Origin: Pseudomonas californiensis
Lineage (GTDB): Bacteria > Pseudomonadota > Gammaproteobacteria > Pseudomonadales > Pseudomonadaceae
Assembly (NCBI RefSeq): GCF_021147775.1
Contig: NZ_JAGTPK010000033.1
Span: 1-58,125 of the forward strand
Length of the DNA stretch: 58,125 nt
Reading direction: 5' to 3'
The notes under the pieces are model-generated. The model ran no database searches. It was not told the origin of the DNA and saw only the letters and a program-made list of their open reading frames with translations. Both the position numbers and the translations under genes were made by a program. Positions 40,924-51,345 of this stretch are shown here, one piece after another (position 1 is the first letter of the stretch; the number at the start of each line of letters is the position of its first letter).

Positions 40924-40953
40924 AGAGCCCTGGCCATTGCTGACTAGGGCTCT
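40924..40953. terminator. Bidirectional terminator-like hairpin
   Basis: AGAGCCCT (40924-40931) and AGGGCTCT (40946-40953) enclose a 14-nt loop between the convergent endolysin and 36-aa genes. No clear T-run. Confidence 0.5.
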
Positions 40954-40966
40954 CTAACTACGTCAA

Positions 40967-41077
40967 TTACTTGATGTAGATTTTGAAGGGCTTGCCCACC
41001 GCGCGCTGTATATGGCCGCTTTTCAGGCGACGACTCCAGCGAAGGATAAACGTACCCCGTTCGTCGGTATAGGTCAT
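40967..41077 (-). CDS. 36-aa basic protein
   Basis: ATG at 41077 follows an AGGAGATAGG ribosome site. The product is rich in Arg/Lys (TYTDERGTFILRWSRRL...GKPFKIYIK) and would form a short beta-rich domain. Similar miniature basic proteins occur in pseudomonad genomes near prophages; no function is known to me. It is convergent with the endolysin gene. Confidence 0.55.
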   Translation of the reverse strand: MTYTDERGTFILRWSRRLKSGHIQRAVGKPFKIYIK

Positions 41078-41233
41078 GACCTATCTCCTATTCGGGAGTG
41101 ACCACCTCTTGAGCGCTGGACATACCTAACGAACGGGACTAGCATACGCACCTGCTACGGAATGCTTCACTAGTGATTCGCGGTTGCGGAAAGCGGGTGG
41201 AGAACTTTCCCAGTAGGTTTGTGCCTACTGCCG

Positions 41234-41272
41234 TTTCTGATCCCTCACGTTTGCGGCGTGAGGGATCAGAAA
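41234..41272. repeat. 16-bp perfect hairpin over the ImmA stop codon
   Basis: TTTCTGATCCCTCACG (41234-41249) is perfectly complementary to 41257-41272 around a 7-nt loop. The stop codon of the ImmA-like gene (41266-41268) lies in the right arm. No T-run follows. Confidence 0.7.
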
Positions 41273-41757
41273 TAATTAATTTCGAGCTGCTTGCTCACCT
41301 CTTTTATCCTCAGCATTCCCATCAGCGCATCTGCAAATTCGTCTGCTTGCCATTCTGCGTCTTCTAACTGGTTCCCATTAGTATCCGAGAAGTGCAAGAG
41401 AGCTTTGTGACACAAGAAAATATGTCCAAGCTCGTGCAAGAAGATTTTAACGGCGGCTGATTCACCCCTTATAAGTTGTTCATAAAGGGCGTTCGGCATG
41501 CAGATAGTTCCACTTTGTGGATCAACCATCGCTCGCGCAATGTCGATCCACTCGTGATCAAAGATTGGGTCGATGTATATGCCGTTTTCTTCTAAGTCTA
41601 CGATAAACTTTTCGATTCTCGCTGACGTCAGCTGATACCTGTTCACTTTGAATATCTTTGCGACTCTTTCAGCTATGTAGGATATGTCTGCTGAACTCAT
41701 GGGAGGAACCCTATGCCCCCTCATGACGTATATCGATGGATCATCACTCACCGTCAT
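41266..41757 (-). CDS. ImmA/IrrE-type metallopeptidase
   Basis: 163 residues from the ATG at 41757 (GGGGAG 7 nt upstream). The zinc motif HELGH is at 108-112 with downstream acidic residues in EWQADEFADAL (about 135-145), as in the IrrE/ImmA family. Such proteases cleave or inactivate a partner XRE repressor. The partner gene lies directly upstream and overlaps by 14 nt, so the two are one unit. In ICEBs1 the ImmR-ImmA pair controls induction. Here it may be a second lysogeny switch, a stress sensor or a defence module. Confidence 0.85.
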   Translation of the reverse strand: MTVSDDPSIYVMRGHRVPPMSSADISYIAERVAKIFKVNRYQLTSARIEKFIVDLEENGIYIDPIFDHEWIDIARAMVDPQSGTICMPNALYEQLIRGESAAVKIFLHELGHIFLCHKALLHFSDTNGNQLEDAEWQADEFADALMGMLRIKEVSKQLEINYF

Positions 41758-42121
41758 GTGGTTTCTCCCCATAAATATCATTAAGCAAATTACCTAATTT
41801 GGTAAGTTGTTCTTGATTAAGGTCCGAGTTTGCGAAGCCTGCAATAAGCATGCGATGCTGAGGCCTGAGTCCTTCAAGGGAGACTGTCTCATTATCTTCG
41901 CAAGCCTTCGCTTTCAGCATCGGCAGGTTCACTTGGATATCATGATCCCCAAAATATTTGGCGATTTTTTCAACCCATTCCATTGGGATTTTGCTTCTGC
42001 CTGTTTCCATAGCACTCAGGAAAGCAGGAGATGTACTCAGGCTATTGGCCATCGTGCTGAGTGTGACGCCCAGTGTGCGGCGATACTCTCGGACGGTTGT
42101 CCCGAATTTTGAAAGCGACAT
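41744..42121 (-). CDS. XRE-family repressor paired with ImmA
   Basis: 125 residues from the ATG at 42121 (AAGGGA 8 nt upstream; the longer frame to 42190 would cross the promoter). HTH at about 8-60: FGTTVREYRRTLGVTLSTMANSLSTSPAFLSAMETGRSKIPMEWVEKIAKYFG. A helical C-terminal domain follows (LRPQHRMLIAGFANSDLNQEQLTKLGNLLNDIYG). A strong promoter and an inverted repeat lie upstream, consistent with autoregulation. Confidence 0.85.
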   Translation of the reverse strand: MSLSKFGTTVREYRRTLGVTLSTMANSLSTSPAFLSAMETGRSKIPMEWVEKIAKYFGDHDIQVNLPMLKAKACEDNETVSLEGLRPQHRMLIAGFANSDLNQEQLTKLGNLLNDIYGEKPHDGE

Positions 42122-42157
42122 GGTCAAGGTCCCTTTTCGATTGGTTTCTGATGAGTC

Positions 42158-42186
42158 ATTAAGCCCCGGACGGAGGCCGCTGTCAA
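42158..42186 (-). promoter_or_regulatory. Sigma-70 promoter of the XRE-ImmA unit
   Basis: On the minus strand, consensus TTGACA (42181-42186), 17-bp spacer, CTTAAT (42158-42163). Just upstream, ATTCAA (42189-42194) and TTGAAT (42212-42217) form an inverted repeat that may be the XRE operator. Confidence 0.75.
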
Positions 42187-42319
42187 GCATTCAACTAGAA
42201 TACTTTAATGATTGAATTTTGGCGGGGTTTCATTTTGCACGGCTTACCCGTATCGCCAGTGCATAAGATCTGAAGAGTTTCCGCCATGCGCTAATGCCCA
42301 AAAAGCGCAGCATTTGCAT

Positions 42320-42721
42320 TTATAAATCCTCCCCAGGCGCAGCTGATCGACGATCGGGGGATGACTTACTAGCTTCTCGCTGTCCCCACATTGCCGGGTC
42401 GACGTTCGCCGTGACGAGCAAACTACGGTGCTGATCGATCACGCCTTTGAGACTGTGGATTTCCTTCCATGAATTACTAGCGTCCAGTAGCAGCTGAGAA
42501 ACCCGGCTTTCAAGCTCCCTGACCTTTAGCCTCAGCCTGTCGCGCTCGAGCGATGCCTCGTTGTGCATGTCTATGAGCTTGGCCAAGTTTTTTCGGTACC
42601 GCGTCACTTCGGCTTGAAGCAGGCGGTTTTCCTCCGAAATAAGGTGGGCGTGTTGGCGTAGCATATCGTGCTCGCTGGGGCTGCCGGGCCAGTCTTCGGC
42701 GTAGTCGATGATGGGTTCCAT
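42320..42721 (-). CDS. LexA-boxed coiled-coil protein
   Basis: 133 residues. A long heptad-rich region at about 20-105 (MLRQHAHLISEENRLLQAEVTRYRKNLAKLIDMHNEASLERDRLRLKVRELESRVSQLLLDASNSWKEI) predicts a parallel coiled coil. The C-terminal 25 residues are polar. No family is recognised. A consensus LexA box lies 17 bp before the start codon, so the gene should be induced by DNA damage, together with the prophage itself. Confidence 0.7.
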   Translation of the reverse strand: MEPIIDYAEDWPGSPSEHDMLRQHAHLISEENRLLQAEVTRYRKNLAKLIDMHNEASLERDRLRLKVRELESRVSQLLLDASNSWKEIHSLKGVIDQHRSLLVTANVDPAMWGQREASKSSPDRRSAAPGEDL

Positions 42722-42737
42722 GATGTGAATCTCTATA

Positions 42738-42753
42738 CTGTTTTTATATACAG
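42738..42753 (-). promoter_or_regulatory. LexA (SOS) box
   Basis: CTGTTTTTATATACAG fits CTG-N10-CAG with the extended CTGT/ACAG ends and the central AT-rich run. It overlaps the promoter region of the coiled-coil gene. Confidence 0.85.
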
Positions 42754-42889
42754 TATTCGAAGGGCTTCGTTTTGGGGAGTGGTGTTCGTCGGCAGGACGC
42801 CGGGGAGGGTTGGACCAACTGTGTAAGTCGGCAGGTGCTGATGCGGCCTCCAGCCCTGTAATTACGCTATCAACCCCTCACAAATACTC

Positions 42890-43095
42890 ATGACAAACGC
42901 AGTTTTGTTTGCCATAGGCTTTCTACGCGGCGCTGGGCGGCTGAGTAAGTTTTATTTCAATAAAGTCTTTACGGATTTGAAAGGCTGATTGAAATCAGTC
43001 GAGAGGCTCTGGCTGATGCCTTATCAAATTCGGCGTTAGCGCTGGCAATATTCATGTTTATCTGTTTTATTGGTGGGGCACTTAAATTGATCTGA
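42890..43095 (+). pseudogene. Small membrane protein split by a frameshift, uncertain
   Basis: A 32-codon frame from the ATG at 42890 ends at 42988. An overlapping frame shifted by -1 continues from about 42985 to 43095 and codes for LIEISREALADALSNSALALAIFMFICFIGGALKLI, an amphipathic helix plus a membrane helix. Joined they would make a 67-aa membrane protein. Either a mutation has broken one gene or two tiny genes abut. The rest of the gap 42754-43115 holds nothing I can name. Confidence 0.35.
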
Positions 43096-43115
43096 GCTAG
43101 AGAAGAGGATTTAGA

Positions 43116-44264
43116 ATGGCTGTTAATGTGAAAGATGCTCCTTATAATGCCATTGGTAACGGCGTTGCTAATGACACGGCCGCGATTCAATCAGCTATCA
43201 ATTCGTTAGGCACAAATGGCGGAACAATCTACTTTCCTGCGGGAACTTACCGTGTAACTTCATTAAATCTACCTAATCAAGGTGTTCAGCTGAGAGGCGA
43301 TGGCTGGACGGCTTCTCGGATTTCGGGGTCTACCCAAGGCGTGAACATTATCCACGTCACAGGTAACAGCTGCGGAATAGAAGGGCTGCAGATAGGCTTT
43401 GCTGGGGCAACCCCCCCAACCATTGCATCGGTAGCTATTTATCTGAGAGGTTGTAACGATACAAGCCTCAGGCATTTTAAAATTGAAAATACTGGTGTTG
43501 GCGTTTTTCTCGATCAGGGCACCATCTGCATGATGGAAAGCTTTGAAATGTACACCTTTAGCCAGGCTGGTATTCACGCTAATAACTGGATAGATATCTA
43601 CGCGACAAACTTTACTTTGCAGGCAAGCGTTGGAGCCTTAATGGGGCAGCTCGCCTGTATCTATATCATTAACGGTTGTGATGCAGTGACAATGTCAAAT
43701 GCTGACATCCTTTCCGGTAGGAACTCTCTCCGCTGCGTAGGAGGGACAGGCATGCAGTACAGCAATTTTACAAACATATATTTCGATAGCTCGATTGCAG
43801 CCCCTGTGGAACTAGTAAACGGCAAGCTGAATCGCTTTACAAACTGCTGGTTCTCCGGGGGAAGGACTCCGGGTGCTCCCGCCGCTGGGTTGTTGGTTGC
43901 GGGCGCCAGCGAGACTGAGTTCGTTAACTGCCAGTTTGCGAATAATGGCGGACATGGTGCGTTTGTTACCGCATCATCTCGGAATACCGGGTTCAATTCT
44001 TGCCTTTTCGACTCAAATAGTTATTCAGCTGCGCCCGGTACCTATCATGGACTAGCTTTTGATCCCGGTACGCAACGATTTAATGTGGCTAACTGCGTTT
44101 TTCGGAATGGAAACTTCACTGGGCAGCAAGGATTTGGACTGCTAATTAATGCGGGCTCAAGTAACTTCTACCGAGTTACGAATTGCACGTTTGAAGGAAA
44201 TGTTACGGCTGCTCTTAGCGACGGTGGAACTGGTCAGACTAAGGTTCTCACCGGTAACTTTTAG
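43116..44264 (+). CDS. Right-handed beta-helix protein (pectate-lyase-3-like)
   Basis: 382 residues. It begins NVKDAPYNAIGNGVANDTAAIQSAINSLGTNGGTIYFPAGTYRVTSLNLPNQGVQLRGDG, the pattern shared by phage tailspikes and polysaccharide lyases, followed by repeated short beta-coil turns with Asn ladders to the end. No signal peptide is present. It may be a receptor-degrading tailspike or an orphan depolymerase cargo. It lies 5 kb from the tail fibre cluster, near the right att end, in AT-rich DNA. AGAAGAGG precedes the ATG. No catalytic residues can be assigned by eye. Confidence 0.75.
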   Translation: MAVNVKDAPYNAIGNGVANDTAAIQSAINSLGTNGGTIYFPAGTYRVTSLNLPNQGVQLRGDGWTASRISGSTQGVNIIHVTGNSCGIEGLQIGFAGATPPTIASVAIYLRGCNDTSLRHFKIENTGVGVFLDQGTICMMESFEMYTFSQAGIHANNWIDIYATNFTLQASVGALMGQLACIYIINGCDAVTMSNADILSGRNSLRCVGGTGMQYSNFTNIYFDSSIAAPVELVNGKLNRFTNCWFSGGRTPGAPAAGLLVAGASETEFVNCQFANNGGHGAFVTASSRNTGFNSCLFDSNSYSAAPGTYHGLAFDPGTQRFNVANCVFRNGNFTGQQGFGLLINAGSSNFYRVTNCTFEGNVTAALSDGGTGQTKVLTGNF

Positions 44265-44304
44265 GGTGGATTCGAGTGGCGCTCACGCCCCTTAGCCAAG
44301 CGTG

Positions 44305-44442
44305 CTGCCGAACGAGAGCATCAACATTCGGGATCGTCGCATTCTGCTGGGCGTGGTCACCGCCATCATCAAGCATGAAAATGGCGGCAACCCATATGCG
44401 CCGACGGTCATTGCCGAGGGCGTACGGCGGGCTTTGACATGA
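44305..44442 (+). pseudogene. C-terminal remnant of a phage structural/muramidase-type gene
   Basis: The frame reads LPNESINIRDRRILLGVVTAIIKHENGGNPY...IAEGVRRALT before the stop at 44442. The AIIKHENG block resembles the end of the structural proteins often encoded beside phage lysis genes in pseudomonads. No N-terminal part is present. An ATGA overlap leads into another stub (to about 44505) that soon meets a stop. This looks like debris of a displaced lysis cassette. Confidence 0.5.
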
Positions 44443-44563
44443 GTAATATCAATCCATGGGCCGCTGCTGAGGTCAGGGCGATGACGGATCGATCTGGTTT
44501 GCTGTGATGTTTGCAACGGCCCGCACAGCGGCAGCAGCGGCATGCGGGGCCAAGTAAAAGGCT

Positions 44564-45301
44564 TTAGCTAATCAGTTTCAATAGCCCATCAATGACCGGG
44601 GAACTGGTTGATATGAGCTCTTGAGTCTTAGCCGTTATCTCGTTGGCAGACGTCAAGGTTTCCAAAATCCTTTTCATCAAGCCTTTGTGTTCCGTCGCAT
44701 GCTCTGGTTCAGTGCGAACAACCCTAACGACTGATCCGGCGATTTGATCAATGGCCTCATCAATCTTGTTGGGGCCTCCCGAAAGATAGTCAATCAAGCT
44801 TGCGCGGAGACCTTCGAGGTTCTTTATGAAGAGCGCTTTCACATCATTCGGCAGATCAGACTCAAGGCATTCACTAAGCAATTCGTTCAGGCGATTCACA
44901 AAATCGATGATCCTGGCTCGGACCTCTTCGTCAGCCGCTGGGTAAGATGTACGTAGCACGTGATCGCCGAATTCCAATGCTTGTACAAGCTTATCGTCCA
45001 GCTTAGGCAGGAAGGAGCCCCATTGCCCACTGAATGAATGTTGGCTCAGTGCCTTCTTGAGCCGATCTAAATGACTCAAATATAACCCGCTACCGCTTTT
45101 GACGCTCTCTTGGACAGTGGTTATGGACGCGTCAACCAGGTCGTTGAAATCTGTGAATTTGCGAGATAGACCAGCTAAGTCATTAGGTTCGACATCGAAT
45201 GTAGCTGCCCAAGCATCACATATCCTAATACTTCCGTCTTGGCTCCTCGCCTTCACCACATAAGACAGAAGCTTGCCTAGCGGGTTATTGCTATCGGTCA
45301 T
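44564..45301 (-). CDS. 245-aa helical cargo protein next to att
   Basis: All-helical prediction, no signal or membrane segment. The blocks FTDFNDLVDASITTVQESVKSG, EEVRARIIDFVNRLNELLSECLESDLPNDVKALFIKNLEGLRASLIDYLSGGPNKIDEAIDQIAGSVVR recur in pattern in unnamed bacterial proteins that I cannot link with a family. The gene is lone, AT-rich, reads away from ssrA, and is the last gene before the right attachment site, mirroring the DUF4760-like gene at the other end. A role in defence or lysogen fitness is inference from position only. Confidence 0.65.
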   Translation of the reverse strand: MTDSNNPLGKLLSYVVKARSQDGSIRICDAWAATFDVEPNDLAGLSRKFTDFNDLVDASITTVQESVKSGSGLYLSHLDRLKKALSQHSFSGQWGSFLPKLDDKLVQALEFGDHVLRTSYPAADEEVRARIIDFVNRLNELLSECLESDLPNDVKALFIKNLEGLRASLIDYLSGGPNKIDEAIDQIAGSVVRVVRTEPEHATEHKGLMKRILETLTSANEITAKTQELISTSSPVIDGLLKLIS

Positions 45302-45363
45302 GGTTCACCATTCATGCTGTCATTACGCTGTCATTACGGAGCCAAAACAGCCCCAAAAGGCAC

Positions 45364-45396
45364 AAAAAAAGCACTTGCGAAAAACGCTAAGTGCTT
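45364..45396 (-). terminator. Phage-supplied terminator of ssrA
   Basis: AAGCACTT (45369-45376) and AAGTGCTT (45389-45396), with inner GCG/CGC, form a stem followed leftward by seven T. It lies just past the attachment core, on the prophage side. Confidence 0.85.
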
Positions 45397-45413
45397 GATT
45401 TGTAATGCTTGTA

Positions 45414-45439
45414 TGGTGGAGCCGGGGGGATTTGAACCC
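45414..45439. repeat. Prophage attachment site, ssrA copy
   Basis: The last 26 nt of ssrA, identical to 3529-3554. The intact tmRNA gene continues to the right, so integration restores its 3' end. Confidence 0.9.
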
Positions 45440-45801
45440 CCGTCCGCCAGTACTCCGCTGTCGGTACTACATGCGTAGCCGTGTCTATTAAGTTAACCCT
45501 CAGCGACCCGACGGGCAGGGTGCATTGGGCGAGTTGTGTAAGTTTTAGTCGCTTCGTCCACAACGTACTAGGCGACGATTCTGTTCTATATGACAATCAT
45601 TTTGGGTTTACAGACATCCCCTGATGATTGCTGGAGCCGAAGCTACCAGAAGTGCGGCTAGGCTGCTTACGCAGCTAGTTGAGCACCGTAGTTTTCGTCA
45701 TTGGCAACTATAGAAAGTTGCAACAGTGGATTTACGAGTTCTGTTACCAACTCGGCATGCACCTAAAGTTTCATCACCGGCGTCGAATCCTAATCGGCCC
45801 C
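45414..45801 (-). ncRNA. ssrA: Transfer-messenger RNA (tmRNA)
   Basis: 388 nt. The 5' end GGGGCCGATTAGGATTCGACGCC and the 3' end with T arm GGTTCAAATCC and CCA form the alanine-tRNA-like domain. The tag frame at 45667-45705 encodes ANDENYGAQLAA, the Pseudomonas type, with a resume codon GCC. tmRNA with SmpB frees stalled ribosomes and marks the unfinished protein for proteolysis; smpB lies 10 kb away at 55261. The 3' end is the integration site of the prophage and apparently of the neighbouring island. Confidence 0.97.
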
Positions 45802-45874
45802 GAGACTGCTTTCGCAATCGCTGGGACGAAGTGTACGCCTGTTTGCGTGACACGTCGACCCATCTGCTGCAGCC

Positions 45875-45905
45875 GATGAGGCTCGCCTTGACGGCCGGCC
45901 TCATC
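45875..45905. terminator. Hairpin after the small periplasmic protein gene
   Basis: GATGAGGC/GCCTCATC with a 15-nt loop between ssrA and the stop of the 94-aa gene. Weak T content, moderate confidence. Confidence 0.45.
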
Positions 45906-45917
45906 AGGCATCAGGTG

Positions 45918-46202
45918 TTACTTGGCGCCTTCGCTGCCTGAGCCGGTGTTTTTCATGGCAGTGATGGCTTTGGTGGTGAGCTCTTTGCAGGTTTTCTCAT
46001 CACCCTTGGCTTTGGCGGCCATGGCGTCTTTCTCGGTTTTTTCCAGAATCGCTTTGTTTTCAGGGCTCAGGTTGGTGCCGGAGGAAACCTGGGCATCCTT
46101 GATGGTCTGGATGTTGGCATCGCACAGATCATCCGCAGCAAATACCGGCGAAGCCAACAGAGCAGCGCTGAGGAACAATCCTGAGAGGGCGGTACGCTTC
46201 AT
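45918..46202 (-). CDS. Small periplasmic protein of unknown function
   Basis: 94 residues. Sec signal peptide MKRTALSGLFLSAALLASPVFA with cleavage after AFA-type site SPVFA (about residue 22). The mature part is a helical 70-residue domain with two cysteines (DLCDANI and KTCKEL) that could form a disulfide bond. I know no function. It lies between ssrA and the lactate genes and belongs to the host core. Confidence 0.75.
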   Translation of the reverse strand: MKRTALSGLFLSAALLASPVFAADDLCDANIQTIKDAQVSSGTNLSPENKAILEKTEKDAMAAKAKGDEKTCKELTTKAITAMKNTGSGSEGAK

Positions 46203-46338
46203 GTGTTTCTCCTTATAGCCTGTGGACTCGGTATGGCGGGTATTTGAAGCCGTCGCCCGAGGTCGTTAAAGCCCCACTCTTGTGGGGTACTGAAAGGATT
46301 GACTGTGATGAAACGCAGGGGTTCTATTTATTTTCGTT

Positions 46339-46397
46339 CTAATGGGAAAAAGCCACTTTGACGCCTTCAAGCACCAGAATGGGGCGATCTGCCGAGT

Positions 46398-46401
<4 letters not shown>
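46339..46401 (-). CDS. Possible 20-aa peptide coupled to dld
   Basis: The ATG overlaps the dld stop (ATGA), the same linkage used throughout this operon, and the frame closes after 20 codons (core ADRPILVLEGVKVAFS). It could be a genuine small protein or the remnant of a truncated gene. Confidence 0.3.
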
Positions 46402-49213
<2,812 letters not shown>

Positions 49214-49217
<4 letters not shown>

Positions 49218-49885
49218 GCATCCTCCACGATCAGAACGATAAGGTCTTTCGGGCCGTGGGCACCGTACGCCAGCACTTGTTCAATATCGGCGGTTTTCGA
49301 CGGGCCGGACACCAGCAGCGCGTTGGTCGGCATGCCGCCTGCCCAGTTTTGTTTCAATTGCGCCTCGTACAAATTGTCGTAGATCTGGCTGGCGTAGAGC
49401 AGGGCGAAATGAACTGGCGGCACCAGGCTCATCAGGCGCGGCTCGTCTCGCGTGGGCCAGATGATCAGGCTGCCGGTGGCCGCAATGGCGCCCAGGGTGC
49501 TGGTGAAGCTCGCAGGTGTGTCATCGAACAGGTCTTTTTTCCACTCTTCGATGGGGCGGTCGTAGGTTTTGAGTGCAGGCAGGTCGGGCTGGGTTGACCA
49601 ATGCTCCGTGATCCTGCGGCCCAGCGGCGTGCCGGGCGCGACCAGGAGGCTTGGCAACTGACGGTCACGTGCCAGTTCGCCCAGTCGGCGTGGCCAGTCG
49701 GCTTCGTTGCACAAATGGATTTCGGTGTGCACGGCTTCCATCAATGTGCGCAAGTGAGCAACGCGGTTTTCTGCCGAATAGCGCCACGGTTCGGTGACCA
49801 GCGCTTCGTTGAAATTGTCGGCGACGGGTGTGGTGCCGGTCAGGCTGTTGCGCAGCTTGGCGAGGATGTTGTGCTTGGCGCTCAT
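49214..49885 (-). CDS. lutC: Lactate utilisation protein C (LldG, LUD domain)
   Basis: 223 residues of the LutC/YkgG class: MSAKHNILAKLRNSL at the N-terminus and a LUD domain at about 90-220 (TLGAIAATGSLIIWPTRDEPRLMSLVPPVHFALLYASQI...NALLVSGPSKTADIEQVLAYGAHGPKDLIVLIVEDA). With LutA and LutB it forms the complex that oxidises L-lactate to pyruvate. It overlaps both neighbours by 4 nt, so it is translated with them. Confidence 0.92.
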
Positions 49886-51345
49886 TGTTTATCTCCAGAG
49901 TTGCCAGACAAATGCTCACGGGCCATTTCATGCAGTGAGCGCGCGGCAGGTTTGGGCGCGCTGTGGTTTTGTGTCCATGGGCCGACATTGCCGGGCATCA
50001 GGTTGCGCAGGCGTGTGGCGAAAAAGCCGAAGACGCGATACAGCACAGGCGAGGTGTTGAGGGTCGACCAGGCATTCCAGATGAAGCGCTCTTTGCGCGA
50101 GTATTTACGGCCTTGATCGCGCATGACGCGGTTGGGGGCGTCCGGTGCTTTGACGTTCTCTTCGCGCAACCGGCGCAGTAGGGCGGGGATCGGAATCTTC
50201 ACCGGGCAGACTTCGCCGCAGGCGCCGCACAAAGAGGACGCGCTCGGGTGATCCGGGACCTTGGTCAAACCTGCCATGTGCGGTGTGATGATTTTGCCGA
50301 TCGGGCCTGGATAAACCTCGCCATAGGCATGGCCGCCGACGCGGGTGTACACCGGGCAATGGTTCATGCACGCGCCGCAACGAATGCAGTTGAGGGTCTG
50401 GCGCAGTTCGCTGTCGGCAAAGGCCTGGCTGCGACCATTGTCCAGCAACACCAGGTGCACTTCCTGCGGGCCATCCAGTTCATGCGCCTTGCGCGGCCCG
50501 GAAATCATGTTGACGTAGGTGGTGATCGGGATGCCCAGCGCCGAGCGGGTCAGCAGCGAGAGAAGCGGCACGGTGTCGCGCAGGTTCTCGACGACTTTTT
50601 CAATCCCCGTCACAGCAATGTGTACGGGCGGCACGCTGGTGACCATGCGCCCGTTGCCTTCATTTTCCACCAGCAAAAGCGTGCCGGTTTCTGCGACGGC
50701 GAAGTTGACGCCCGAGACGCCGATGTCGGCCTCGAAGAATTTCTGACGCAGTACGCGACGGCCGATCTGGATCAACTGGTCGACATCGGTGGTGTAGTCC
50801 ACGCCCAGTTTTTCATGGAAGAGCTTGCCGACCTGTCCTGCGTTCTTGTGGATGGCGGGCATGATGATGTGCGAGGGCTTTTCGTGGTCCATCTGCACGA
50901 TGTATTCGCCCATGTCCGCTTCCAGGCACTCGATGCCGCGCTCACCCAGAAAGTCGTTCATCTCCATTTCTTCGCTGACCATCGACTTGCCCTTGATCAC
51001 CTGTCTGGCTTCATGAGCGTTGACGATGGACATCACGATGTCATTGGCTTCTTCGACCGTTTCGGCCCAGTGCACCTTGACGCCATTGCGGATCAGATTG
51101 CGCTCCAGTTGCTCCAGCAGGTCGGGCAGTTTGGACAGGGCGCGTGCGCGAATCGCGTTGCCCAGCGAGCGCAGGTCTTCTCGTTCATCCGGGTTGCTGA
51201 AGGCCGCGGCACGCTTGGTCATCAGCGAATCCATGGCGCGCCGGAAATTACCTCGCAACTGCGGGTCGCCCAGCGCGTCGTGAGCACGTGCGCGGAAGTC
51301 CGGCTCGTGGAGTTCGACCGCGGGGATACGGGTCTGCATGTTCAT
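49882..51345 (-). CDS. lutB: Lactate utilisation iron-sulfur protein B (LldF)
   Basis: 487 residues from the ATG at 51345, which overlaps the lutA stop. An N-terminal LUD domain (about 60-300: VSGVNFAVAETGTLLLVENEGNGRMVTSVPPVHI) is followed by two ferredoxin-like motifs, CIRCGACMNHCPVY (about 318) and CGACGEVCPVK (about 370), and a DUF3390-like tail. It is the electron-carrying subunit of the LutABC L-lactate oxidising system. Confidence 0.93.
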   Translation of the reverse strand: MNMQTRIPAVELHEPDFRARAHDALGDPQLRGNFRRAMDSLMTKRAAAFSNPDEREDLRSLGNAIRARALSKLPDLLEQLERNLIRNGVKVHWAETVEEANDIVMSIVNAHEARQVIKGKSMVSEEMEMNDFLGERGIECLEADMGEYIVQMDHEKPSHIIMPAIHKNAGQVGKLFHEKLGVDYTTDVDQLIQIGRRVLRQKFFEADIGVSGVNFAVAETGTLLLVENEGNGRMVTSVPPVHIAVTGIEKVVENLRDTVPLLSLLTRSALGIPITTYVNMISGPRKAHELDGPQEVHLVLLDNGRSQAFADSELRQTLNCIRCGACMNHCPVYTRVGGHAYGEVYPGPIGKIITPHMAGLTKVPDHPSASSLCGACGEVCPVKIPIPALLRRLREENVKAPDAPNRVMRDQGRKYSRKERFIWNAWSTLNTSPVLYRVFGFFATRLRNLMPGNVGPWTQNHSAPKPAARSLHEMAREHLSGNSGDKQ

